From assembly GCF_036046055.1 (NCBI RefSeq), contig NZ_CP107939.1, positions 3,658,001-3,722,000 on the forward strand: 64,000 nt of DNA, read 5' to 3'. The stretch comes from Nocardia sp. NBC_00403. GTDB lineage: Bacteria; Actinomycetota; Actinomycetes; Mycobacteriales; Mycobacteriaceae. Of the stretch, positions 18,381 through 25,805 are shown one piece after another (positions within the stretch are counted from its first letter, which is position 1; every line of letters starts with the position of its first letter). The notes beneath the pieces are model-generated. The model saw nothing but the letters and a program-made list of their open reading frames with translations. It was not told where the DNA came from and did no database searches. A program made the translations under genes and the position numbers.

Positions 18381-19355
18381 TCACGACTTCTTCGGCAGGC
18401 CGGGCGGGTTGATCCGCGAGCTGGTCACCGTTTCGGTCTTCAGCCCCCACCGGTCGATGACCTGCTGGTAGGTGCCCGACCGGATGGCGTGGTCGATGGC
18501 CTTGTGCACCGCGCCGATCAGCCCGTTGTCCTTCTTGGTGAGCACGCCGATCTCGCCCTGGAGCGCCTCGCCCGCGCCGGAGAAGGTGGCCACGATCTTG
18601 GTCTGATCCGCGGTTGCCGCGTGGTAGATCGCGGTGGGGTTGGGTCCGATGTAGCCGTCGAGGCGATGCGAGGCGAGCGCCAGATAGTAGTCGCTGGTCT
18701 TGTCGAAGTAGGCGATGTCGATGGCGGGCAGTTTGTCGGCGGCGTTCTGCTCGTTCCACTTCACCAGCAGCTGTTCCTGGTTGGTGCCGGTGCCGACGCC
18801 GATACGCTTGCCTGCCAGGCTCTTACGATCCCGGTAGTCGAGCGTGCTGTCCTTGGGGATCTCGAGTGCGACGTTGTCGGTGCGGTAGGTGGCGAAGTCG
18901 TACTTCTCTTTGCGTTCCTCGGTGACGGTGACATTGCTGATGAACGCGTCCACCTCGCCGGAATCCACCCGGACGAAGTTCTGTGTCCAATCTGCCACCG
19001 TCGCTTCGAGTTTCAGTCCGAGGATGTCGGCGATCAGGGTGGCGAAGTCGATCTCGGAACCCACCACGGTCTTGTCGTCGGTGGCGTAGAAGCGCAGTGG
19101 AGGTGCGGTGCCGGACGCGCCGGTCACCACCAGGGTGCCGCGGTCGCGAATGGATCGGGGCACCTCGGCGGCGATGGCGTCGACCTTGGCTGTGTGCACC
19201 CGGCCCGATTGGGCGGGGGAGAGGTCGAAGGCGACCGTGCCCGCAGGCGCGACGACGGTATCCTCGTCGGGATCGGTGCCGCAGCCGGAGACCAGCACAG
19301 CGACCGTGGCGGCGACGCCGACCAGGGCGGAGAACTTCATCGAATACCTGTTCAT
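18381..19355 (-). CDS. Family 3 amino acid/cystine-type solute-binding lipoprotein
   Basis: A 324-residue binding protein of the polar amino acid class. The signal peptide ends in VLVSGC, so the lipidated Cys is near residue 25. Family segments are FYATDDKTVVGSEIDFATLIADILG, EVDAFISNVTVTEERKEKYDFA and the closing TYQQVIDRWGLKTE. Three in-frame ATGs are possible (19370, 19355, 19340). I use 19355, but 19340 gives an equally normal signal peptide. Cystine or a cysteine adduct is the likely ligand, given the cysteine leader at the head of the operon. Confidence 0.88.
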   Translation of the reverse strand: MNRYSMKFSALVGVAATVAVLVSGCGTDPDEDTVVAPAGTVAFDLSPAQSGRVHTAKVDAIAAEVPRSIRDRGTLVVTGASGTAPPLRFYATDDKTVVGSEIDFATLIADILGLKLEATVADWTQNFVRVDSGEVDAFISNVTVTEERKEKYDFATYRTDNVALEIPKDSTLDYRDRKSLAGKRIGVGTGTNQEQLLVKWNEQNAADKLPAIDIAYFDKTSDYYLALASHRLDGYIGPNPTAIYHAATADQTKIVATFSGAGEALQGEIGVLTKKDNGLIGAVHKAIDHAIRSGTYQQVIDRWGLKTETVTSSRINPPGLPKKS

Positions 19356-19377
19356 CAGGGGAGCGCGCATCGTGCGC

Positions 19378-20181
19378 TCAGCGGACTCGGGACAGAAATG
19401 CGCGGGTGCGCGGATGTTCGGGGTTGTCGAGAACCGCGGCGGGTGCGCCCTGCTCGACGATCGCGCCCGCATCGAGGAACACGACAGTGTCGGCTACCTC
19501 GCGGGCGAAACCGATCTCGTGGGTGACGATGACCAGCGCGGTGCCGCCGTCGGCAAGTCCGCGGATCACGTCGAGAACCTCGCCGACCAGCTCGGGGTCC
19601 AGCGCGGAGGTGGGTTCGTCGAAGAGGATCACCGGCGGTCGCAGCGCCAACGCCCGTGCGATCGCCACCCGTTGCTGCTGTCCGCCGGACAGCCGCCGCG
19701 GGTAGACATCGGCGAGCTCGCCGATGCCGACGCGGTCCAGCAGCGCCTTCGCCTCGCGCTCGATCTCCTGACGGGGGCGGCCCTGCGCGGAAATCGGCGC
19801 GAGCGTGACGTTGTCGAGCACTGTCAGATGCGGGAAGAGATTGAATTGCTGGAACACGAAACCGATGTGCGAGCGCTGCTTGCGGACCTCGCGGTCGGAC
19901 AGTGCGTGCAGAGTGTTGCGGCGCTGCCGATATCCGATCAGCTCGCCGTCGATGTGTACGGTGCCCGCCGCTAGCGGCTCCAGATGGTTGATCACCCGCA
20001 GCAGTGTCGATTTGCCGGAACCGGAGGGGCCGATCACGGCGACCACTTCGCCTCTGGCGACGGTCAGATCGATGCCGCGAAGCACCTCGTGTGCGCCGTA
20101 CGATTTGCGCACGCCACGGACCTCGACGGCGGGAGCCGCTCCGGTGCGCTGCTCGACTGTGTCGAGTGCCCCGGCGCTCAT
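19378..20181 (-). CDS. Polar amino acid ABC transporter ATPase
   Basis: A 267-residue ATPase of the GlnQ/TcyN class. Walker A is GPSGSGKST, the Q-loop segment is GFVFQQFNLFPHLTVLDNV, the signature is LSGGQQQR, and Walker B is [19 protein letters not shown] followed by the H-loop VTHEIGFA. The ATG at 20181 overlaps the permease stop as ATGA. It powers the upstream permease with the family 3 binding protein downstream. Confidence 0.95.
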   Translation of the reverse strand: MSAGALDTVEQRTGAAPAVEVRGVRKSYGAHEVLRGIDLTVARGEVVAVIGPSGSGKSTLLRVINHLEPLAAGTVHIDGELIGYRQRRNTLHALSDREVRKQRSHIGFVFQQFNLFPHLTVLDNVTLAPISAQGRPRQEIEREAKALLDRVGIGELADVYPRRLSGGQQQRVAIARALALRPPVILFDEPTSALDPELVGEVLDVIRGLADGGTALVIVTHEIGFAREVADTVVFLDAGAIVEQGAPAAVLDNPEHPRTRAFLSRVR

Positions 20182-21368
20182 CGGGTCGCTCCACGCGGTG
20201 CGGCCGAACCGATGTCGGCAATCTCGCGCAGCCGCTGCCAGGCCCGCTGCCACGGTGTCGGCGGCGGTGTGCGCTGCGCGCCCCTGGCGTAGTGACGTTC
20301 GATGTAGAACTGCGCCACCGACAGGATCGTGGTCAGGATGATGTACCAGACCGTGGCGACCATCAACAGCGGCACCACTCGGCCATTGCGGCCGTAGACC
20401 ACCTGGACCTGGTAGAAGAGTTCGGCGATCGCCATCACCGACACGATCGAGGTGCCCTTGAACAGGCTGATCACCTCGTTGGTCGCGTTCGGCAGGATGG
20501 AGCGCATCGCTTGGGGAACGACGATGGTGCGGAACTGGCGCAGCCGCGGAATACCGAGCGCCGCCGCCGCTTCCAGCTGGCCGGGATCGACGGAGATGAA
20601 ACCGGCGCGGATGATCTCGGCCGAGTACGCCGCCTGGTGCAGTGCCAACCCGATCACTGCCGCGCTGAACCCGCTGATCACGCCGTTCACCTCGAAGGTC
20701 AGGAATGAAGGGCCGAACGGGATTCCGAGGGACAGGGTGTTGTACAGGTAGGCGAGGTTGAACCAGAACAGCAGCTGCACGATCAACGGAATCGATCGGA
20801 ACGCCCAGATGTAGACCCACGAGATCACCCGCAGCACGGGATTGTTCGACAGTCGTGCGATCGCGAGCAGGGTACCGATCAGGAACCCGAGCGCCGTGCC
20901 CCACAGCGTGAGCTCCAGCGTGACCCGCAGCGCCGACAGCACCGACTTCGCGGTGAAGTACTTCGCGAACGTGGACCAATCCCAGCCGGGATTGGTCACC
21001 AAACCATGGACGAACTGTGCAAGCAGCACCAGCGCCACCGCACTGATCACCCACCGCCACGGATGCCGCGTCGGAGCAACCTTCAGCGCGGGCGTGCTGC
21101 GTGCGGCCGCCACGTTCTCGGTCGCGGTGGTTGCGGGCACACCGATGGCGGCGGTGGATCGTCCAGCGGAGGTCGTCGCACCCGCGTTGGGCGGATGGGC
21201 GATGCCACGGGACTCGACGGTGCCGGAAGTGGCGGATTCGCCGGATGCCGGGGTGGCGGGCTCGCCGGGTGCAGCCGTTGTGCCGGGCGCGTCGGGGGAG
21301 CCGGGTGCACCGCCGACGGCGGCGGCTGGGCCGAAGACGGCTGCGCCGGATGCGATGGACGCACTCAT
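20178..21368 (-). CDS. Polar amino acid/cystine ABC permease with long low-complexity N-terminus
   Basis: A 396-residue permease of the HisM/GlnP/TcyL type. The C-terminal 290 residues form the normal domain, with ALRVTLELTLWGTALGFLIG and the EAA segment GQLEAAAALGIPRLRQFRTIVVPQAMR. The first 95 or so residues are an Ala/Pro/Gly/Ser-rich cytoplasmic tail not needed for the fold and unusual in length. An AGGA ribosome site precedes the ATG. It is the first structural gene after the cysteine leader peptide, 92 bases downstream. One permease gene is present, so it probably works as a homodimer. Confidence 0.9.
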   Translation of the reverse strand: MSASIASGAAVFGPAAAVGGAPGSPDAPGTTAAPGEPATPASGESATSGTVESRGIAHPPNAGATTSAGRSTAAIGVPATTATENVAAARSTPALKVAPTRHPWRWVISAVALVLLAQFVHGLVTNPGWDWSTFAKYFTAKSVLSALRVTLELTLWGTALGFLIGTLLAIARLSNNPVLRVISWVYIWAFRSIPLIVQLLFWFNLAYLYNTLSLGIPFGPSFLTFEVNGVISGFSAAVIGLALHQAAYSAEIIRAGFISVDPGQLEAAAALGIPRLRQFRTIVVPQAMRSILPNATNEVISLFKGTSIVSVMAIAELFYQVQVVYGRNGRVVPLLMVATVWYIILTTILSVAQFYIERHYARGAQRTPPPTPWQRAWQRLREIADIGSAAPRGATR

Positions 21369-21395
21369 ATCGAGGTCCTTCGAAGAAACGAACGA

Positions 21396-21418
21396 GACCG
21401 GCCCCTCATCAGGCGGTC
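21396..21418 (-). promoter_or_regulatory. Candidate attenuator hairpin between leader peptide and permease
   Basis: GACCG and CGGTC can pair, extended by CC/GG after a bulge, in the 92 bases between the leader stop and the permease start. A second weak pairing, GTCAC with GTGAC, lies just upstream in the transcript. The stems are short, so an attenuator function is tentative. Confidence 0.35.
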
Positions 21419-21460
21419 ACATCACCCGGCCAGTGACGGGTGCTCAGTCTGGCGGTGCGG

Positions 21461-21544
21461 TCAGTCGCGACAGCTCGCGGCGGTGATGTGGCACTGGTCG
21501 ACATGGCGACGTGCCCAGCGGTTGACGCATTGCTCGGTGATCAT
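21461..21544 (-). CDS. Cysteine leader peptide (27 residues), operon attenuator
   Basis: An ATG with a near-perfect GGAGGA ribosome site seven bases upstream starts a 27-codon frame containing cysteine codons at positions 6, 18 and 25. Its middle, RWARRHVDQCHITAASCRD, matches the RRxHVD...C pattern of the short leader peptides found ahead of sulfur-assimilation operons in Streptomyces and mycobacteria. There, ribosome stalling at Cys codons under cysteine shortage is reported to raise expression of downstream genes. The strong ribosome site, the Cys content and the downstream cystine-type importer agree. Structure-level regulation was not tested here. Confidence 0.8.
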   Translation of the reverse strand: MITEQCVNRWARRHVDQCHITAASCRD

Positions 21545-21928
21545 TTCGGTTCCTCCATCGTTCCCGGCGGAAGCACCCGCACCCGGCGAGCGGGGGGTTG
21601 CTGCGACGTCGACGAGCCAGGTCTCTCGGTCGCTCTGGATGGTGCGACCCGCGGCGAGCGCGGGCCGTCGAAGGTCTAGCCGAAATAGCATGCGAAGTAA
21701 GGGCACTCCAGAACAAGGTTACGAATCAGCGTGAGCGCAGCCCTTGTCCGAGCGTCCGGTGCCCGCGATCATTGAGCCCGTCGTCGCGAGTAGCGCCTAC
21801 GTTCTGGCCCGAAGCGCAGATCACGGGTGTGCGACGCGCCGGAAAGTTGCTATCTCGAAGAATTCCTGCTGTACGAGTTTGCTGAAGTACCCTGACCTCG
21901 ATCGTGCCGACGTTGAGGAGGGTCCACA
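21545..21928. other. Divergent intergenic region of the sulfur operon and a secreted protein gene
   Basis: These 384 bases should contain promoters for the leader peptide and sulfur operon (leftward) and the secreted protein (rightward). On the leftward strand TTGTTC and a TATTTC or TAGACC element are present, but the spacing is poor and I cannot assign a promoter. No clear operator palindrome was seen. Confidence 0.4.
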
Positions 21929-22666
21929 GTGACCGTTGTGCGCCGTCTGACCACGCTTACCGCCATCGCGGCCAGTGCTGCCGCGCTGGCCCTTGCCGCC
22001 CCTGCCACCGCCTTCGGCGCCCCGGCTGCTCCCGCTGCCCCTGCGGCTCCGGCTGCTCCGGCAGCGTCCGCCGAGCAGCCCGGTCTTGCCCGGACGGTCG
22101 CGCCCAACGATCTGGCCGGCACGTACCAGTCGGCAGTCGAGGCGCTGCGCGTCCTCGGCATGGACCCGTTCCTGTACCCGACCGCCGCGGCATTCTGCTC
22201 CGACGCCACTACTCTCGGCCTGGTCCCCGCCGTCGCGGGCGCCATCCCGGGCCCGTGGCCCAAGAACGCCATGAAGATCCCCGGCCTGGACCTCACCGCC
22301 GTCGAAAAGGGCGAGGTCATGTTCACTTTCGTGCCCTATGGCGTCGCCCCCGACACCTCGACCGAGTCCGGCATGCGTGTCGCCTGGGTGAACCTGAAGA
22401 ACGGGCGCAGCGGCCTCACCTCGATGGGCCCACTCTCCGATATTTTCCGGGCTATGGTCCCCGACCAGGTCCCCGCGGAAGTCCGCCCTCTCGTCGAGCG
22501 GGCGATCCAGGACTTCTTCTTCGCCACCCTCCCGGCCGGCGGCATCCGCGCCGTCCCCGTGGACACAGGCTCGGGAACGGTGCTCGCCGCGATCTTCGGC
22601 ACCGTCGAAAACGACGGCAACACCTGCTTCTTCCTCCCGACCATCGGCATCACCACGGTCAAATAG
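21929..22666 (+). CDS. Secreted protein of unknown function with Ala/Pro repeat
   Basis: A 245-residue exported protein. The N-terminus has two Arg, a hydrophobic core of about 20 residues and a likely cleavage near ATAFG|AP, followed by several APA-type units. The mature domain has two cysteines, one in AAAFCSDATTLGL and one in GNTCFFLPTIG near the C-terminus, which could form one disulfide. I recognise no named family; similar small secreted proteins occur in Nocardia and Rhodococcus. The GTG start has a GAGGAGG site seven bases upstream. It is divergent from the sulfur operon. Confidence 0.8.
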   Translation: MTVVRRLTTLTAIAASAAALALAAPATAFGAPAAPAAPAAPAAPAASAEQPGLARTVAPNDLAGTYQSAVEALRVLGMDPFLYPTAAAFCSDATTLGLVPAVAGAIPGPWPKNAMKIPGLDLTAVEKGEVMFTFVPYGVAPDTSTESGMRVAWVNLKNGRSGLTSMGPLSDIFRAMVPDQVPAEVRPLVERAIQDFFFATLPAGGIRAVPVDTGSGTVLAAIFGTVENDGNTCFFLPTIGITTVK

Positions 22667-22689
22667 CCAGCCCGGCCCGACCCTTTCGG

Positions 22690-22767
22690 CCGTCCATCCG
22701 CCGCACCGTGTCACCACCGGGCACCCTGTGTAGAAGGTGTCCGGTCGCGACACGGTGCGGCGGACGG
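22690..22767. terminator. Large inverted repeat between convergent genes
   Basis: GCCGCACCGTGTC (22700-22712) pairs perfectly with GACACGGTGCGGC (22749-22761). CCGTCC and GGACGG extend the stem outward after a four-base bulge, and an imperfect inner stem (ACCGGGCACC / GGTGTCCGGT) fills the loop. It is symmetrical and placed between a rightward and a leftward gene, as expected for a bidirectional terminator. Confidence 0.7.
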
Positions 22768-22874
22768 GCCGGGTGGAAGTGATGCAGCCGAGAGGCAGCC
22801 AACTCTCTGGGCTCGGTGGGTTCCAGCGGCCGGCTATGCAGGAGCCTCGGAGAATATCCACTGGGCGCGGCTGG

Positions 22875-24059
22875 TCAGGCAGTGACCGCGCGGTCTTTCC
22901 AACGGAGCGTGCCATGCCGATGAGCGCGGCGGGATGCTATCCATAGACCCAGGTATGCGCCGATGGACAGTGGATGAGCAAGGGCTGCAAGGGTATCCGC
23001 TGCTGCGATAGGCCAAGGGAGCTCGGTGGAACGGGACAGTAAACGTCCTGCCACGGCGGCGAAGTAGCCGAGCAGACCGGCTTTACGGACCGCGCCGCTG
23101 CCCACGACGGCAGCCAGCGGCGGAATCCAATAGCCCAGCGCAGCAATCGCTCCGACGGCCGCTCCGGCCGCTGCGGAGCCGCCGTAGGTCGACCACAGCC
23201 ATCGGGTGTAGCCCGCTTCCAGTTCAGCGGCGCCACAGTACATTCTGGTCTCCGCCTGGCGTCCCGCGGCGACCAGCGCGGTGCGGAAGCCATTGCGGCG
23301 CAAGACTCGAGCGATATCCAGGTCCTCGGTGGGACTGGCCGCCACCGCGCCATGGCCGCCGACGGCGCGGTAGGCGGCGGTATCGAAGACGAGGAACTGC
23401 CCGCAGGCGACCGCTGTCGACGGTTTGCTGCTGCGGTTGGCGATCGAAATCGGCAGCGTGGACGCCCACGACCAGCACAGCAGCGGTTGCACCACGGCCT
23501 CGGGCACCGATCCGGTTCGCTGTCTCGGCCACGGCGACAGCAGTGCGACACCACGACGGTGGAATTCGGCTGACGCCGAAGCGATCGCATGCGGTGCCAG
23601 CCGGACATCGGCATCGAGAAAGATCACCGTGGGTGCGTCGACGAGCTCGGCCAACCGTGCGCAAGCCGCGGCCTTGCCCGTCCACCCCGGACCGGGCTCG
23701 ATCTCGTTGCGCAACACCATGAATCGCTCGTCGCCTGCTATCGCGTCGATGGCTGCGGCATAGGTGTCATCGATGGAGGCGTCATCGAGGATCAGCACCC
23801 GCAATCGGGGGACCCCGACCTGCGCCCGCAGATCGCCGATCAGCGCGGGTAGCCGCACCGCCTCGTTACGCGCAGGAACGCAGACGGCGATCGGTTCGAC
23901 GACAGGGGTGGCGACCTCGGGCAGTCTGGACACGGTCAACCGGTTGTAGAGCGCGATCGCACTGCCGGTCAGCGCAATACCGGTGCCGAACCGGGTCAGC
24001 GCCAGTGCCGATGGACAGAGATCCGCGTCGGCGGGCCGTCGGGTCACGCGCTCGGTCAC
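22875..24059 (-). CDS. cruG: Family 2 membrane glycosyltransferase, probable carotenoid glycosyltransferase CruG
   Basis: A 394-residue GT2 enzyme. The GT-A core runs from CVPARNEAVRLPALIGDL through LILDDASIDDT and FLDADVRL (DxD) to SPTEDLDIARVLRRNG (acceptor ED motif). The GWTGKAAACARLAE block resembles CrtQ/HpnB-like transferases. Three or four hydrophobic segments at the C-terminus anchor it to the membrane. Position in an operon with a CruF-type hydratase and a CrtO-like enzyme suggests it glycosylates the 2'-hydroxyl of a carotenoid, as cyanobacterial CruG does. The exact sugar cannot be told. The GTG start is four bases after lppM. Confidence 0.75.
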   Translation of the reverse strand: MTERVTRRPADADLCPSALALTRFGTGIALTGSAIALYNRLTVSRLPEVATPVVEPIAVCVPARNEAVRLPALIGDLRAQVGVPRLRVLILDDASIDDTYAAAIDAIAGDERFMVLRNEIEPGPGWTGKAAACARLAELVDAPTVIFLDADVRLAPHAIASASAEFHRRGVALLSPWPRQRTGSVPEAVVQPLLCWSWASTLPISIANRSSKPSTAVACGQFLVFDTAAYRAVGGHGAVAASPTEDLDIARVLRRNGFRTALVAAGRQAETRMYCGAAELEAGYTRWLWSTYGGSAAAGAAVGAIAALGYWIPPLAAVVGSGAVRKAGLLGYFAAVAGRLLSRSTELPWPIAAADTLAALAHPLSIGAYLGLWIASRRAHRHGTLRWKDRAVTA

Positions 24060-24063
24060 TGGC

Positions 24064-24831
24064 TCAGCGGCGCCGCCGCGGCTGCCACAAGCTGCTGAAC
24101 GAGAAGCCCTCGGGCGCGCCGGGCGGCGCGGGGTTGCGGTTCATGAAGGCCAGCGCGGCGACGATCGCGGCGACCGCAAGGGTGATGCCGCCGACGATGC
24201 CCGCCCATCCTGCGAAGGAGCGGGTGTTCGGGTCGGCGTAGCTGACCTCGGCGCGCAACGTGGACACATCACCGGGCGGCAGTTTCCACGACACGGTGGA
24301 ATCGTCTTCGCGGTTGCCGTTGGTCTTGGCGACGCGCGACGGGAACGCCACCGTGAACTGCACGTCCGAGCCGTGCGGCGGAACGGATTTCAGGTCGACC
24401 CTGCCGGTGAGACTGACCAGGTCGCCGGTGCGCTGGAACTGCAGGTTGAACATGCCCTGTGTCTGTTCGGACAGGCCGCCGAGTTGGGAGACCTCACCGA
24501 AGGAAAGATCCTCGAAGAACACCTTGCTGCCTACATACCCGTCCTGGTTGTAGGGCTCCACCCGGACCTTCGCCGCCAGCGAGTCGGGCGACTTCAGCTG
24601 CGGGCCCTTGTCGTTGGGGTCGACCGGGACGACCGCGGCGACGATCCGTCCCGACACCCGGTCATTGGACGACACGCCCATCGATACCTGCACGCGCAGG
24701 CAGCCGGCGAGCACGGGCACCAGCAATGCCGCCAGCAGAACTGCCGCCGCGACCCTGACCCCTAAGCGAGGCGAGCGCGGCGAGGGTAGAACCTGAGCAT
24801 CTAGCGGCGTGGTGAGAGGACTCGGCTGCAC
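24064..24831 (-). CDS. lppM: LppM-domain (DUF3153) lipoprotein
   Basis: A 255-residue lipoprotein. A hydrophobic signal segment ends in VPVLAGC (lipidated Cys near residue 44), a conserved ectodomain follows, and a C-terminal membrane helix (GIVGGITLAVAAIVAALAF) is near residues 213-231. It matches mycobacterial LppM (Rv2171) closely, including CLRVQVSM, NQDGYVGSKVFFEDLSF and YADPNTRSF. In M. tuberculosis LppM is linked to phagosome survival and lipoglycan binding; its function here is inferred. Its placement inside a carotenoid operon is unusual. GTG start with a longer N-region than Rv2171. Confidence 0.88.
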   Translation of the reverse strand: MQPSPLTTPLDAQVLPSPRSPRLGVRVAAAVLLAALLVPVLAGCLRVQVSMGVSSNDRVSGRIVAAVVPVDPNDKGPQLKSPDSLAAKVRVEPYNQDGYVGSKVFFEDLSFGEVSQLGGLSEQTQGMFNLQFQRTGDLVSLTGRVDLKSVPPHGSDVQFTVAFPSRVAKTNGNREDDSTVSWKLPPGDVSTLRAEVSYADPNTRSFAGWAGIVGGITLAVAAIVAALAFMNRNPAPPGAPEGFSFSSLWQPRRRR

Positions 24832-24857
24832 GGGTCACATCGTGCCAGGCCATCGGT

Positions 24858-25805
24858 TCAGATGGCCACGCGACGGGCGGAACCGTCCCCGTTGTGTCGC
24901 CCTCGGGACCGACGCAGCCGCACTACCAGCGGTACTCCGAGAATCCCGAGCCCGATCCCGCCGTAACAGGCCGAGGCGGGCAGCCCCAAGAACACCGCGT
25001 GTGCGAGCGCGGACCCGAGCCAGGTCCACAGGAAAACAACGACCGGGACCGCGATGGTCGACCGCGACGGCCGCACGTCGCGCGCGGTGCGTTCCCAACC
25101 GGTCAGCGCCAGGGCCATCAGCAGCGCCACCGCGAACCAGCCCAGATAATTGGTATATGGAATCCCGGCGAGCCCTGGCAGCCCCGAATCGCCATCGCAC
25201 CAGCTCCACTGCCCATCGGCGACCATCTGTGGATCCAGAAACAGGTCCCACCCCACCGTACCCACCGCCGTCAACCCGATCCGGCCGACCGCCCGGCGCG
25301 TGAGGAAACCGGCCACCACCCAGACCGGATACAGCCCGCCGGTCCACGCCAGCGCCACCACCAGCGGCACCCCGGCCACGGCAGGACCGAGTCTGCCGTC
25401 CGCGTAGTCGTAACAGCCGAACGGGAAACCCGTTGCGGTGCCGATGATCTCGGCAAGCAGCCCCGACCCCGACACGATGACCAGAAATCCGGCGGCATAT
25501 CTCGGTCCTCGAGTCATCCCGGCATGGACCAGCGCGGTGGCCGCCGAAAGCAACACCACCACGACGGTCACCTGATCGCGGCCGACCCCCGAGGTCAGCG
25601 GATAGGCGATCTGCGCGAGGACCAACAGCATCGCCGAGAGCGCGGGAATCAGGTCTCGCGGCCGTGGTGTAACAGCGGTCGCGTCAGCGGATCCCGTCGT
25701 CGCGAGTTGCCGCAGGAGCGTCGCGGCATAACGCCCCACTCTGCCCGGGCCGCCTGGATCGGCCACTGGTCGACGCGGCGCATTCTGCCGAGTGGGGTCG
25801 GTCAT
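24858..25805 (-). CDS. cruF: Carotenoid 1',2'-hydratase-like protein (CruF, DUF422)
   Basis: A 315-residue polytopic membrane protein with about seven helices. Conserved family blocks are GFPFGCYDYADGRLGPAVAGVPLVVALAW, LDPQMVADGQWSW and GIPYTNYLGWFAV, typical of CruF, which hydrates the 1',2' double bond of gamma-carotene or lycopene ends. The N-terminal 60 residues are variable. The ATG overlaps the crtO-like stop as ATGA. With CruG downstream, the pair predicts a 1'-hydroxy carotenoid glycoside. Confidence 0.85.
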   Translation of the reverse strand: MTDPTRQNAPRRPVADPGGPGRVGRYAATLLRQLATTGSADATAVTPRPRDLIPALSAMLLVLAQIAYPLTSGVGRDQVTVVVVLLSAATALVHAGMTRGPRYAAGFLVIVSGSGLLAEIIGTATGFPFGCYDYADGRLGPAVAGVPLVVALAWTGGLYPVWVVAGFLTRRAVGRIGLTAVGTVGWDLFLDPQMVADGQWSWCDGDSGLPGLAGIPYTNYLGWFAVALLMALALTGWERTARDVRPSRSTIAVPVVVFLWTWLGSALAHAVFLGLPASACYGGIGLGILGVPLVVRLRRSRGRHNGDGSARRVAI

